A stretch of 64,000 bases of DNA from CAZABG01 sp964483465 (GCA_964483465.1 CAZABG010000001.1:35286-99285), one strand, 5' to 3'. Shown: positions 1 to 8,825, counted from the stretch's first letter. The notes: generated by a model from the sequence alone, not told the origin. Numbers and translations: made by a program.

Positions 1-1
1 A

Positions 2-289
2 TTAACTCAAGGCAAAGGCGCGCAAGCTTGCAAGGCGGAAATTGGCTTTGTTATCGCAAAACAATATTGGGGAAAAGGTATTGCCACTTTAGCTCTAAAA
101 GAGGCGATTAATCTGGGATTTGATGATTTACAAATTCAAAGAATAGAAGCTTTTGTCGATCCCGAAAATATCGCCTCTCAAAAAGTTCTTATCAAAGCCG
201 GAATGCAGTTAGAAGGTCTTCTTAAAAGTTACATTCTTTTTAAAGGAAAAGTGAGAGATCGTTATATATTCTCTATTACAAAATCTTGA
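2..289 (+). CDS. GNAT family N-acetyltransferase (RimJ/RimL type), 5'-truncated by the window edge
   Basis: The first bases read in frame as the C-terminal 95 residues of a RimJ/RimL-type acetyltransferase, which transfers acetyl from acetyl-CoA to an amine. Visible features are the acetyl-CoA pyrophosphate-binding stretch YWGKGIATLALKEA and the late motif DPENIASQKVLIKAGM, in which Asn-x-x-Ser is followed by a helix, the usual layout of the second half of this fold. The reading frame stops at TGA 287-289. The start lies outside the window, so substrate and full length cannot be judged. The protein is distinct from the complete GNAT at 62688-63224. Confidence 0.85.
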   Translation, partial: LTQGKGAQACKAEIGFVIAKQYWGKGIATLALKEAINLGFDDLQIQRIEAFVDPENIASQKVLIKAGMQLEGLLKSYILFKGKVRDRYIFSITKS

Positions 290-320
290 TTTATTATTTT
301 TGTTATATCGTCACTTTTAA

Positions 321-506
321 TATAACTCTGATGAGAATAAAAAATTTGCAGATCTTTGTAAGATCCCTCCCTCAACATTCTTTAAATGTCTAACCTATTT
401 AGAAGGACAGGCCAACAAAGAAAGGAATGGCGGAAGACTAGATTTTATCAAGATTGATTCGGTAAATGAAATGGTAGCTAATCTTATTGAGGCGATTTCA
501 ACTTAA
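321..506 (+). pseudogene. Remnant of an unidentified gene, possible helix-turn-helix C-terminus
   Basis: An open frame of about 60 codons follows an in-frame stop at 318-320 and ends at TAA 504-506. It has no usable start until a late ATG. The translation contains KKFADLCKIPPSTFFKCLTY, which resembles the helix-turn-helix region of a winged-helix or resolvase-like protein, then a charged tail ending IEAIST. The good protein-like composition but missing N-terminus suggests a decayed gene. The family is not recognised. Confidence 0.4.
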
Positions 507-520
507 TTTCAGCCTTAAAG

Positions 521-544
521 CCCTCTTGCAACAATGCAAGAGGG
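521..544. terminator. Terminator-like hairpin
   Basis: A perfect 10-bp stem (CCCTCTTGCA at 521-530 pairing with 535-544) with loop ACAA lies just past the stop of the minus-strand amidohydrolase and after the plus-strand remnant. Neither side has a strong T-tract, so it may be a weak or bidirectional terminator. Confidence 0.55.
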
Positions 545-555
545 GTAATTTCCAA

Positions 556-2184
556 TTAGACTTTTTTCCCATTCAGCCAGCGGCCCGATATTTTGATATC
601 TTTTATCTGATTAACATCGATTTTTCTTGGATTTTGATCCAAAATGACAAAGTCGGCGTATTTACCCGTCTCAATACTGCCTAGCTCATTTTCTCTAAAA
701 CTTTGCCAAGCAGGATAAAGAGTTAAGCCTTTGATAGCATCGTCAACGCTGATTTTCTCTTTTGCATTTAGTACACGCCCATCATCCGTCTTTCTTGTCG
801 CGGCTACCTGCAAAAAAAGAAGCGGATTAGGAGGCCCTAGCGTATCGTCATTAAAACTGAATTTAAGACCTAGGTCTTTCGCGGTTTGAGCCGCATCAAG
901 GAGCTCAGTGCGTGATTCGCCAAGGATTTTATCCTGAAACACGTCTCCCCAGTAGTAGACATGATACTCGGTAAATGAAGGCGTTGCCTTCAGTTTGGCA
1001 ATACGCTTCCACTGCCCAGGATCCACAATCGACGCATGTTCGATCCGAAAACGTGCATCATCGCTAGGATAAGCTTCCTGAGCTTTTTCGAAGGCTTGCA
1101 ACGTATCTTCGACTGCCTGATCGCCATTGGCGTGCACGGCCACCTGTATGCCTTGCTTACGCGCGTTTTTCACAATTTCTGTTAGCTGATCCTGGGTAAA
1201 ATTAAGCTTGCCCTTGGTCTCTTGATCTTTATAGTCCTCTTTCATAGCTGCCGTATATCCTTGAATGGAGCCATCCGCCCATATTTTTAAACCAAGGATT
1301 TTAAACATGTCGGTGTTTTGTTTTCTTAAATCAGGAATCTTATCTAGAAGATTGGTAACCATATACCCTTGAATACGGACTGAAGCGTCAGGCCCAACGC
1401 TTGCATCTCGTAAAAGTTTAATATGCTCTTCAGGCGTTGGCACTGGAAGTCCTAAGGCGAGATCTGTAACCGTCGTGTATCCGGCATCGGCGAACACTTT
1501 TAATGCTTGGCGTGTCAGCTTTGAAAGCTCATCAGTGCTTAGATTATTAACCGCCGATACAAGCCTACCCACAGCCGGCACTTCATAACCTACGCCTGTC
1601 AAATGACCCTCCTTATCTCTTTGATAAGACCCCCCGACCGGATTTGGTGTTTGATCGGTCACTTTGGCAATTTCGAATGCTTTACGGTTTCCATAGGCGA
1701 TGTGGCCCGACTTGTTAACCACAACGATGGGTGTATCTTTAGAGATGGCATCAAGCGTTTCAAAGTTTAGCTCTCCCGGATCGCTCATCAAAGAAGGATC
1801 ATAGCCCCAGGCAAGAACAGGCCCCTTTTTTACAGCTTCTTTTAATACCTCTATGACTTCTTTAATTGTCTTATATTTAAATGGGCTTACATCGGTCGAT
1901 GCCGAAACAATTGCATCCAAAGTAATATGGGTATGAGGATTAATAAAGCCGGGCAATAAGGTTTTGCCTTGAAGGTCTACAAGATTTGTATTCTCTCCTT
2001 TCCAATCAAAAGCGCCTTTTTTATCTCCGACATAAACAATTTTTCCGTCTTTTACCGCAACCGCTTCCGCTTCGGGCTGCCGATCATTTACGGTTATAAT
2101 GTCTCCTCCAAAAAAAATGGTATCCGCCTGCTGACCCAGCAAACTTCCAAGGCCCAAAATTCCGGCAAAAAGCCACTTACGCAT
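556..2184 (-). CDS. Amidohydrolase family protein (YtcJ-like), exported
   Basis: This 542-residue metal-dependent amidohydrolase of the amidohydrolase-3/YtcJ group is expected to hydrolyse an amide or related C-N bond; the substrate is unknown. Residues 1-18 (MRKWLFAGILGLGSLLGQ) look like a Sec signal peptide, so it probably acts outside the cytoplasm. The metal-binding HxH is NPHTH (His84, His86). Family hallmarks follow in order: KIWADGSIQGYTAAM, VAVHANGDQAVED, RIEHASIVDP and a C-terminal GSIETGKYADFVILDQNP, where the beta-sandwich domain closes. Length is normal for the family. It is transcribed alone, with a hairpin directly downstream. Confidence 0.93.
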   Translation of the reverse strand: MRKWLFAGILGLGSLLGQQADTIFFGGDIITVNDRQPEAEAVAVKDGKIVYVGDKKGAFDWKGENTNLVDLQGKTLLPGFINPHTHITLDAIVSASTDVSPFKYKTIKEVIEVLKEAVKKGPVLAWGYDPSLMSDPGELNFETLDAISKDTPIVVVNKSGHIAYGNRKAFEIAKVTDQTPNPVGGSYQRDKEGHLTGVGYEVPAVGRLVSAVNNLSTDELSKLTRQALKVFADAGYTTVTDLALGLPVPTPEEHIKLLRDASVGPDASVRIQGYMVTNLLDKIPDLRKQNTDMFKILGLKIWADGSIQGYTAAMKEDYKDQETKGKLNFTQDQLTEIVKNARKQGIQVAVHANGDQAVEDTLQAFEKAQEAYPSDDARFRIEHASIVDPGQWKRIAKLKATPSFTEYHVYYWGDVFQDKILGESRTELLDAAQTAKDLGLKFSFNDDTLGPPNPLLFLQVAATRKTDDGRVLNAKEKISVDDAIKGLTLYPAWQSFRENELGSIETGKYADFVILDQNPRKIDVNQIKDIKISGRWLNGKKV

Positions 2185-2251
2185 ATATCCCTCGCTATTT
2201 AATAAGTGGTTTAAAGCAAATAATGATTACTATCAACCCTTCATAAGGCAC

Positions 2252-2280
2252 TTGATCTACTTTTATCCTCTTGATAATAT
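2252..2280 (+). promoter_or_regulatory. Sigma-70-type promoter upstream of hsp20
   Basis: TTGATC at 2252-2257 and TAATAT at 2275-2280 are separated by 17 bases and lie about 30 bases upstream of the Hsp20 start. No CIRCE-type heat-shock operator was seen. Confidence 0.5.
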
Positions 2281-2311
2281 TACGATCGAAATTTCAATTT
2301 AAAGGAGGTTA

Positions 2312-2704
2312 ATGATGGCAGATTTTCTTCCCCCCGATTTTGAAAAAGACCCTTTTTACAGATTTCCCACCTTTTTTGAACGGTTCGCGGGCTATAATCA
2401 GGGTGTAACGATCTATGAAGAAAATAACCAAATTATCGTTGAAGCGGAAATGCCCGGCTTAAGCGTTCAAGACATCCATCTCGGCTTAAGCGGCGATTTA
2501 CTTACCATTCAAGGGAAAAAAGAGCGCTCCGACAAGGAAAACAAAACGTATAGGGATAGATCTTTTTCCTACAGCCTTTTGCTCGATAAAAAGATCGATT
2601 CAATACAAGAGCCGAAAGCCTCTTACAAAGACGGCATTCTTAAAATTGTGTTTGCAAAAGCCAAAACGGCAGAACCTAGAAAAATCTCTATAAAAGTCGA
2701 ATAA
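2312..2704 (+). CDS. Hsp20/alpha-crystallin small heat shock protein
   Basis: This 130-residue cytoplasmic holdase chaperone prevents aggregation of unfolded proteins. The alpha-crystallin domain runs from about residue 30 to the end. It includes IIVEAEMPGLSVQDIHLGL, the strand LLTIQGKKERSDKENKTYRD, and the domain end ASYKDGILKIVF, matching the family A-x-x-x-n-G-v-L signature. A strong ribosome site AAAGGAGG sits four bases before the first ATG of an ATGATG pair. A 17-bp-spaced promoter lies upstream and a hairpin downstream, so the gene is probably monocistronic. Confidence 0.95.
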   Translation: MMADFLPPDFEKDPFYRFPTFFERFAGYNQGVTIYEENNQIIVEAEMPGLSVQDIHLGLSGDLLTIQGKKERSDKENKTYRDRSFSYSLLLDKKIDSIQEPKASYKDGILKIVFAKAKTAEPRKISIKVE

Positions 2705-2713
2705 TCGTCATGT

Positions 2714-2742
2714 GGCTAGAACCCCCATAAGGGTCTCTAGCC
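2714..2742 (+). terminator. Hairpin after hsp20
   Basis: GGCTAGA (2714-2720) pairs with TCTAGCC (2736-2742), with an inner ACCC/GGGT extension. No T-tract follows, so strength is uncertain. Confidence 0.5.
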
Positions 2743-2850
2743 TAGAATCTAAAAGTCCAGAACATACTTTCGTTTCGTTTATCAATTTAATTAACTTCTG
2801 TACTTTTTATATTAATAGCTGTTAATCAAAAACTAAGCAGGAGACATATT

Positions 2851-3252
2851 ATGAAAAGCAAAGGCTATGTAACCGATATTGAAAAAGCGACTCTCAAGAA
2901 TAAATATTTCAGAAAAGTTCTCTATACGGCAAAACATTGCCAGCTTGTCGTAATGAGTTTGAAACCCAAAGAAGACATCGGCGCAGAAATCCACAAGCTG
3001 GATCAATTTATTAGGTGCGAGGAAGGGGTAGGAAAAGCGATATTGAATGGCAAAACACATAAGATAAAAAGCGGCTTTTGCATCATCGTTCCTGCAGGCG
3101 CAAAACACAACATCATCAACACTTCATCCGAAAAACCGCTTAAGCTTTACACCGTCTACGCTCCGCCAAATCATCTCGATGGCACCATCCATAAAACAAA
3201 AGCGGATGCTGAAGCAGACGAAGAGCATTTCGACGGAAAAACGAGCGAGTAA
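2851..3252 (+). CDS. Cupin domain-containing protein
   Basis: This small 133-residue single-cupin protein is probably metal-binding, related to the mannose-6-phosphate-isomerase-like cupins; no substrate can be assigned. Cupin motif 1 is seen as GAEIHKLDQFIRCEEGVGKA, with a single His and one acidic residue, and motif 2 as VPAGAKHNIINTS. The N-terminus has no signal peptide. A GGAGA ribosome site lies seven bases upstream of ATG. The C-terminal tail is acidic (DAEADEEHFDG). It converges on the minus-strand gene that ends at the next base. Confidence 0.85.
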   Translation: MKSKGYVTDIEKATLKNKYFRKVLYTAKHCQLVVMSLKPKEDIGAEIHKLDQFIRCEEGVGKAILNGKTHKIKSGFCIIVPAGAKHNIINTSSEKPLKLYTVYAPPNHLDGTIHKTKADAEADEEHFDGKTSE

Positions 3253-4440
3253 TTAGTTATAGCCGTATTTTAAAGTCACAAGCGCATGTTTCTCTTTTGC
3301 GAGACATTCTTGCAATTTTTGAATCGGCAAGCCTTTGAATATCAAGTGGGCGGCGCCGGCAAATACAAATACCCTTTTTCCCTTTTCACGATATTTGTTG
3401 ATTTCGCCTGCAAGCGAAACGTCTCTATCAGAAAAACCCTCCGATGTTAACTTTCGATCTTCCTCTTGCATGTCTTTGAAATAGGCTAAATCCCTCGCCT
3501 TTTCAAAGATCGATAGAATCCGCAAAAACTCTATTATAAATGAAAATAAGGATACTGTTTTTTCTGAACTAGAGCTCGTTTTGAATGTATTAAAAGTCGT
3601 TTGAAGCGTTTTTGAAGCATCCTTAACAAAATTTCCTTTTAATTTGTAGTATCGATTCATCTCTTCAATTTTTAAGATAAATTCGGGAAGCTTCTTTTCG
3701 ATTTCAAGAATGGCCTCTTCGGAATAGGTTTTATTCATAAGCCGGGCGAGTAGATGTTTGGGGTTTTTTATGATCTCAAGCGAAGCTTCTTCCTCAGGGA
3801 TGAAATTTTTGACTATAAGCATCAAAAAATTTTCGATCTGATCACTTAAGTCTTTTTCCTTTTTAATAGAATTGGCGTAAGAAGGGCCTCTCTTTTCCGC
3901 AAAATTCTTTGGTTCCCATCCACGAATTTTAAGTTCCGGGGTCAAAAACTTCGTCATGGAAAAGGATTCGGTTTTAGATTTTTTTCCGGCTTCAAGTGAT
4001 TCAACCAAAATAACATCCCCTTTTTGATGCTGTTCGCTAAAGATTTGAGATGCCGCTGCCCTGTAGACTTGATCGGTATGCTTTTCAGGAAAGCCGATCA
4101 CTTTTGCTTCGCCGATATTGCAATTTCCGATGATGGAGATGTATTTATGCCTCCACTTAGAGAGAATTTTCGAAAGGACGAATTTTGTAACTTCATCAGG
4201 CGCATCCTTTACGATTTTTCTCGCAACTCGATTCAAGCGGGTCGATTCGTAAGCGCCGAAACTTCTAAAAATTCGCTCGATTATGTTTAATTTAACAACT
4301 TCCCAGCCTTTGTCTTTTGAATAGGATAAATAGACTTTTCTACCGAGACCGAAAAAACCAGAAGTTTTTCCAAGCTTTTCACATTGATCTCCTAGCTCAT
4401 TTTTGCGATTTTCTAAACAGACCTTAAGAGCTATCTTCAT
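3253..4440 (-). CDS. Putative TraB/TIKI-like hydrolase, unknown role
   Basis: This 395-residue protein has only a weak family match. Two regions resemble the TraB/TIKI/GumN fold. A central block near residues 117-150 contains GFPEKHTDQ followed by GDVILVESLEAGKK. A C-terminal GKRVFVFAGAAHL (about residues 354-366) resembles the end-of-domain GaaHl motif. The His and Glu in these blocks would be metal ligands in that family; this is inference. The N-terminal 60 residues (ERIFRSFGAYESTRLNRVARK) share a pattern with the unrelated gene at 45276. The start overlaps the preceding DUF818 stop by four bases (ATGA), indicating translational coupling. Confidence 0.5.
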   Translation of the reverse strand: MKIALKVCLENRKNELGDQCEKLGKTSGFFGLGRKVYLSYSKDKGWEVVKLNIIERIFRSFGAYESTRLNRVARKIVKDAPDEVTKFVLSKILSKWRHKYISIIGNCNIGEAKVIGFPEKHTDQVYRAAASQIFSEQHQKGDVILVESLEAGKKSKTESFSMTKFLTPELKIRGWEPKNFAEKRGPSYANSIKKEKDLSDQIENFLMLIVKNFIPEEEASLEIIKNPKHLLARLMNKTYSEEAILEIEKKLPEFILKIEEMNRYYKLKGNFVKDASKTLQTTFNTFKTSSSSEKTVSLFSFIIEFLRILSIFEKARDLAYFKDMQEEDRKLTSEGFSDRDVSLAGEINKYREKGKRVFVFAGAAHLIFKGLPIQKLQECLAKEKHALVTLKYGYN

Positions 4441-5573
4441 GATTGTAAAAGATATTCCTTAACTTTTTTGATTAAGAATTTAGTATCGTAAATAGGAATG
4501 TTATGATCGCTTGTAACACCAAAAAAGGTTTTGTTATCTCTTGGGCAGCTATCATCTTCTAGAAGAGCTTTTGCAAGCGACGCTTCATAGGCGATGACTC
4601 CGTCGCCTGAAATGAAAGAAGCATCATTAACCTCTTGCGTACTAAAAACACTCGCGGTTTGGATGATGATTTCCGGAGCCTTTAGATTCTTTGAAGATTC
4701 AACCGACCCCATATTCCAGCCAAGAAGCTTTACAAAGAAGCCTAAAATAGGAAGTGTGAGATAGCTTGCGGCGGATGCTAAATCAGAAAACGTTTTAATC
4801 TTAATAAAGACATACTTGACGCTCTCTTTAAGTGCGTAGCCATTCAAAGCGTCGCCCTGAACACCGCCTCCAATGGAAAACCCTTTTCCAACAATTTGCT
4901 TCGCTTTAATTTCATTCTCTAAAAAGGAAAGAATGGCGCGATACGCTTTAGCCATCGCAAAACGGTTAGGCGAACCGGAGCTTGCTCCGACACCCGGATA
5001 GTTAAAGACAATCCCGTTACTATCCATATCGGTAAGAAATTGCTTGTACTCATGCTTTTTAAGCTTATCTTCATAGAATTCGCCATTGCCATTTGAATCG
5101 AGCACCCATTTTCCGTTTCCGAAGGTTGAGGCTCTTCCCGTAACAACCGCATCGACCTGATAGCCATCTACCTCAACTTTCAACCGCTTATATTTCCATT
5201 CCGATTCAAGGTCAATACTTGTGCGGGAGCTATCTACGTAATTCTCTGGAAGACCCATCAAACCCAGACTTGACGCAGGCAGTAAACCCGCGTACTTCCC
5301 TACAAGCGAATGAACGACGTTATAAATAAATACGGGAAAAACAATAATCGCAAATATTTCTTTCGCGACTCTAATGACTTTACTTTGCGTATTCCAAACG
5401 TAAGTAGCCGGCATCGTCGTTGATGCCGAAAAATCTCTTTTGGTTGACTCTATATAATCGTCTGCTTTGTAAAAGGCATTTTCGCCCGTTAAAATATCGG
5501 TAAAAGAAGGAGCATGATCATGAACGTTATTAAACGTTTCGCTTCTATCAAATGAACCTGTAATGGATGACAT
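4437..5573 (-). CDS. CHLPS 43 kDa/DUF818-type alpha/beta hydrolase-like protein
   Basis: This 378-residue protein matches the chlamydia-associated DUF818 (CHLPS 43 kDa) group. One hydrophobic segment near residues 68-90 (VAKEIFAIIVFPVFIYNVV) suggests membrane attachment. An alpha/beta-hydrolase core follows: MDSNGIVFNYPGVGASSGSP before the nucleophile elbow GKGFSIGGGVQG, and SDHNIPIYD near residue 360 as the likely His-bearing end of the triad. Enzymatic activity is inferred from the fold only. It is the first gene of a coupled pair with the TraB-like gene and is preceded by a very AT-rich 144-base intergenic stretch. It is useful evidence for a chlamydial origin. Confidence 0.8.
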   Translation of the reverse strand: MSSITGSFDRSETFNNVHDHAPSFTDILTGENAFYKADDYIESTKRDFSASTTMPATYVWNTQSKVIRVAKEIFAIIVFPVFIYNVVHSLVGKYAGLLPASSLGLMGLPENYVDSSRTSIDLESEWKYKRLKVEVDGYQVDAVVTGRASTFGNGKWVLDSNGNGEFYEDKLKKHEYKQFLTDMDSNGIVFNYPGVGASSGSPNRFAMAKAYRAILSFLENEIKAKQIVGKGFSIGGGVQGDALNGYALKESVKYVFIKIKTFSDLASAASYLTLPILGFFVKLLGWNMGSVESSKNLKAPEIIIQTASVFSTQEVNDASFISGDGVIAYEASLAKALLEDDSCPRDNKTFFGVTSDHNIPIYDTKFLIKKVKEYLLQS

Positions 5574-5717
5574 TATTTATGTGCCTATTAAATTTAATTA
5601 AATAAAAAACAATATTATATATAAATTTTAATTTTGACTCAATTTATAAGCAGATATTTAAAGATTAAAATTCAAACTATCATGAATTATGTTAATTTAA
5701 ATTTTTAATTACATGAT

Positions 5718-7139
5718 TTATGCTTTCTGATTCAACAAATCTACCGTTTCCTGAAGATTTCCAATCGATACGACTTCTTGCGGCTTTAGGTCCCTTGAAT
5801 AAGCTTCGCCGATAACAAACAGATGGTCGATCCCTTTGGATTCTTTTGTATAGGGATCGATATTGGTCTTCCAGGGAGTATGCAGGCTAAAGTCTTTGAA
5901 ACCTGCCTTACGGTACGCCTCGATCATTTCAGCTCGTTCAAAGTTATAATCCCCAAGGGCAACGGTTGTCGCGCCCTGCTTGTGCTGGCTGTAAACATAC
6001 TTCGAATAGTCTTCTTTTCCCGGAAGAGCCGGATCTCCCGGCAAGTGGGCATTGATTACACGAATATTTTCCCCGTTTTGCGTGGTAAAATTGGCGTTAA
6101 GAATCGCCTTTTGGGATTGCTGGAAAGCGCCTACTGCCGTTTCCGTTGATTTGCAAGCGAGCTCTGATTTGTTGAAAAGGATAACGTCCTGATCCGTTTT
6201 AACGGTATTAAAGCTTTTAATAATATCCCAATTAGAAGGAAGGCGCGACTGAAGATGTTGAAGAAAAGGCTCGCTGCATTCTTGAAGGGCAACAACGTGG
6301 CCTTGCGACATCATGTTTTGAACCATATCTGCTACGACAACATCCCTCATCGTCAAACCGTTTTGATCAACGACAACATTTAATTCGGAGATGAGAGAAC
6401 CTTTTAATCCTTGCGAATCATCATGAACCCATTTCATGTAGGCATTATTCAGTACATTCCAGCTAATTATTTTGACGCCGTTTACTTCAACACCAACCGG
6501 CAAATGATCAGACGGGAATTGCCATTTTTCATGCGGCAGCCCTACATAGAATCGCTTAATGGCAGCTTCAATTTCCCAATTCCTTTTAAGCTGCTGATAT
6601 TGCGTATGGCATTGTTTAAGGCGAATCCCCGCCATGAATAGGTTTGCAACCCCTTCAATCCAGCGATCACTTTTAAACTCGTCTTTCGCCTGAATCAAGT
6701 TGACCGCTGCTTGCAATGCAAAAGCGATAATAGAAAGCTCGAGTCCGCCATAAGAAATGAGCGCAAGATAGACTAAATTGCTAATGATTTTGGTTAAGGA
6801 TTTGGCTGCATCTTCCCAATTGTCCGCAATCCTTAGCTTTTGGATTTCTATATAGGTGTCATGGGCAGTTGTTATCGCCATCCCGATTTGATGCTGAAAT
6901 ATAGAGGCTGCCAAAGCGATAATCGCGACTGACGATCCGAATATGTCTTTCGTATCGGTATTAACAACACGAAGCGTTCCCATTGCAATTGATACAGGAT
7001 ATCTAAGGGCGACGTGTAAACTTAAAAATGGAACTGCCGCGAGCGCGACTCTTTTTACAATATTTGTTTGAGGAGGAGCATCATTCGAATAGTCTCTCGT
7101 ATATAAAACATCTTTATAGTCTGAAACTTTAGCTGACAT
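5718..7139 (-). CDS. Membrane-anchored endonuclease/exonuclease/phosphatase (EEP) family protein
   Basis: This 473-residue protein has two parts. Residues 30-150 hold several hydrophobic stretches (RVALAAVPFLSLHVALRYP; VAIIALAASIFQ; LVYLALISYGGLELSIIAFA), suggesting membrane insertion and possibly an inclusion-membrane location. Residues 222-460 form an EEP catalytic domain: KIISWNVLNN, VVALQECSEPF with the metal-binding Glu, VINAHLPGD, TVALGDYNFER and KGIDHLFVIG. EEP enzymes cleave phosphodiester or phosphomonoester bonds in nucleic acids, lipids or inositides; the substrate here is unknown. The final His motif is DH rather than SDH. It has no operon partner. Confidence 0.85.
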   Translation of the reverse strand: MSAKVSDYKDVLYTRDYSNDAPPQTNIVKRVALAAVPFLSLHVALRYPVSIAMGTLRVVNTDTKDIFGSSVAIIALAASIFQHQIGMAITTAHDTYIEIQKLRIADNWEDAAKSLTKIISNLVYLALISYGGLELSIIAFALQAAVNLIQAKDEFKSDRWIEGVANLFMAGIRLKQCHTQYQQLKRNWEIEAAIKRFYVGLPHEKWQFPSDHLPVGVEVNGVKIISWNVLNNAYMKWVHDDSQGLKGSLISELNVVVDQNGLTMRDVVVADMVQNMMSQGHVVALQECSEPFLQHLQSRLPSNWDIIKSFNTVKTDQDVILFNKSELACKSTETAVGAFQQSQKAILNANFTTQNGENIRVINAHLPGDPALPGKEDYSKYVYSQHKQGATTVALGDYNFERAEMIEAYRKAGFKDFSLHTPWKTNIDPYTKESKGIDHLFVIGEAYSRDLKPQEVVSIGNLQETVDLLNQKA

Positions 7140-7242
7140 TCCTCTCCTTTCTAATTAAAAAGAAAGTAACATCATAATTAAAGTTTATAATTAAAACAAA
7201 CTAAACTAATTAGTTTAAAAAAGACTTATTAAGTTATGAATT

Positions 7243-7503
7243 CTAACGATATATTTCACGCCTGTGGCCAATCTCGACAACCAGAATGACAAGCACATCC
7301 TTCTTTACGGTATAAACAACTCGATAATCTCCAGAGCGGATGCGGTATAGCGCCTCCTTACACCCCTGCAGCTTAATACTTCCGGAAGGCAGCGGATCGC
7401 TTTCCAAAGCATCGATTTTTTCTATAATTCTAAGTCGATCTTTCTTAGGAATCTTTTTTAGAAATTTTTCAGCACTTTCTGAGATTTCGACTTCATATTT
7501 CAC
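7243..7503 (-). CDS. Type II toxin, RelE/ParE superfamily
   Basis: This 86-residue RelE-type toxin would cleave mRNA on the ribosome, or poison gyrase if ParE-like. Typical features are VEISESAEKFLKKIPKKDR at the N-terminus, IEKIDALESDPLP, GCKEALYRIRSGDYRVVYTV with the conserved Arg residues, and the end VVEIGHRREIY. The GTG start at 7503 was chosen because it overlaps the antitoxin stop in a four-base GTGA junction; a TTG 27 bases upstream would add nine residues. It is co-transcribed with the antitoxin and probably autoregulated by the complex. Confidence 0.9.
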   Translation of the reverse strand: MKYEVEISESAEKFLKKIPKKDRLRIIEKIDALESDPLPSGSIKLQGCKEALYRIRSGDYRVVYTVKKDVLVILVVEIGHRREIYR

Positions 7504-7745
7504 AGCAAACGTTCTCTTGCTTTCTTCCAAGAAATTGTTTTCTCATCTCCCCCCGCAATTCGCATTAAGGTTGAGTGCGCCTTTTCAGCAAGCCATTCAT
7601 CCTCCATCTTCTCCATCTTTTCAAATGTTGCAAGGAGCATGAATTGCCGCATAGACACTCCCAGCTTTGCACAAGCCATTTTTAGATAGGCATGCTCTTC
7701 AGAATCCATATCTAAAGTTAAGCGGGCTTTATGTGGATTGGTCAT
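7500..7745 (-). CDS. Antitoxin partner of the RelE-type toxin (ribbon-helix-helix-like)
   Basis: This 81-residue protein is upstream of, and coupled to, the RelE-type toxin. The N-terminal part, KARLTLDMDSEEHAYLKMA followed by CAKLGVSMRQFML, fits a ribbon-helix-helix DNA-binding domain of antitoxins. The charged C-terminal half (KKARERLL) would wrap the toxin. The ATG at 7745 was chosen because GGAGGA lies directly upstream; an earlier in-frame start at 7793 has no such site. It should neutralise the toxin and repress the operon. Confidence 0.85.
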   Translation of the reverse strand: MTNPHKARLTLDMDSEEHAYLKMACAKLGVSMRQFMLLATFEKMEKMEDEWLAEKAHSTLMRIAGGDEKTISWKKARERLL

Positions 7746-7805
7746 AAGGTGTCCTCCATCACTTATTATACAGAAACACAGAAATCTGTGCAAATTAGGG
7801 TTTCT

Positions 7806-8411
7806 TTAATTCAATAACGACTTAATAAGGGTATTGGTTAGCCACTTTTCATAAGCGTCGGATGACCACCCCCGCTCAATAACCAATAGACGGTAAAGGT
7901 CTCGGCCGGTCAGCGTCCAAACGATATCGCGGGCCTCTTCAAGCGTAAGTGATTTAGAAAGGGATTTATGCAGGCTTTTCATATATTCGCCCTGACGCTC
8001 ATAACGGCGCTTTTCTCTTTCTTGCTCAAGCTCGCTTGCGATAATAGAGGCTTCGCGCAGAACATCCATCAGCTCTTTTTCCGCATCATACATTTGACGC
8101 GCGAGCTTTGCGGTAAAGGCAAGGCGCGTCTTGGGCGCTTTTTCGCTCATGGATAGCTCAACAAGCGAAGAAAACTGTTCAGGAGGAAGCGCTTCATCTA
8201 TCAACGCCTTAAGGATGCCTTTTTTAGATTTGAAGATTGCGTAAACGGTTGGAGAGGCAACGTCTGCTGAATCGGCTATATTATTAATGGTGACTTTATC
8301 GAATCCATGCGTCTGAAAAAGCTTTTTAGCGGATTTAAGGATTTGAGTCCGTGTTTTAGAGGCTTGTGCATCACGCGTCTCTGAGTTATAGGTCCGTTTT
8401 TTTAAAGCCAT
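7806..8411 (-). CDS. TetR/AcrR family transcriptional regulator
   Basis: This 201-residue repressor-type regulator has the TetR helix-turn-helix at about residues 20-66: TRTQILKSAKKLFQTHGFDK, VTINNIADSADVASPTVYAI and FKSKKGILKALIDEAL. The remaining helices would bind an unknown ligand. It is divergent from the SnoaL-like/APH pair, and the 66 bases between the two starts contain overlapping palindromes. Control of both directions is therefore likely. Confidence 0.93.
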   Translation of the reverse strand: MALKKRTYNSETRDAQASKTRTQILKSAKKLFQTHGFDKVTINNIADSADVASPTVYAIFKSKKGILKALIDEALPPEQFSSLVELSMSEKAPKTRLAFTAKLARQMYDAEKELMDVLREASIIASELEQEREKRRYERQGEYMKSLHKSLSKSLTLEEARDIVWTLTGRDLYRLLVIERGWSSDAYEKWLTNTLIKSLLN

Positions 8412-8423
8412 ATTCGATATACC

Positions 8424-8452
8424 TTGCTATATTCAATATAGTATACTATACT
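8424..8452 (+). promoter_or_regulatory. Promoter with overlapping palindromic operator, TetR target candidate
   Basis: A -35-like TTGCTA (8424-8429) and -10 TATACT (8447-8452) are spaced by 17 bases. Between and across them lie two perfect palindromes, TATATTCAATATA (8428-8440) and ATAGTATACTAT (8438-8449). Such placement would let the divergent TetR protein block RNA polymerase. Confidence 0.6.
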
Positions 8453-8477
8453 CATTATGAATGTCAAAGGAGAGTAT

Positions 8478-8825
8478 ATGGAAACACCGGTTAAAAAAGC
8501 GGAAGAATACTACACGCTTGTAGGCAAAAGAGATATTGAAGGCATTAAGGGATATTTACATCCCGATGTCGAATTTAAGGGGCCGCTTGCTGCCTATAAA
8601 GGAAGAGAGGCTGTTTTAAATGCGACGCACACCTTTATGAACACCTTTAAATCGCTAACTATACGGGCCAAAATTGGCTCCGACAATCAAGCCATGATCA
8701 TTTATGACGTTGATGTTCCCGGCATCTCGCCAAGCTTCTTTGGCGCATCGCACTTAAGCTTTCAAGAAGGTTTAATTAAAAAAATAGAACTCTATTTCGA
8801 TGGCAGCCTTTTCAAGAAAAAATAA
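8478..8825 (+). CDS. SnoaL-like/NTF2-fold protein
   Basis: This 115-residue small alpha+beta-barrel protein is of the SnoaL/nuclear-transport-factor-2 type. It opens METPVKKAEEYYTLVGKRDI, followed by LHPDVEFKGPLAAYKGREAV, the standard pattern of a catalytic or ligand pocket; members are isomerases, hydrolases or binding proteins. The start at 8478 is preferred because AAAGGAG lies five bases upstream; an earlier ATG at 8457 has no ribosome site. It is the first gene of a presumed operon with the APH-like kinase, under the divergent TetR repressor. Confidence 0.8.
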   Translation: METPVKKAEEYYTLVGKRDIEGIKGYLHPDVEFKGPLAAYKGREAVLNATHTFMNTFKSLTIRAKIGSDNQAMIIYDVDVPGISPSFFGASHLSFQEGLIKKIELYFDGSLFKKK

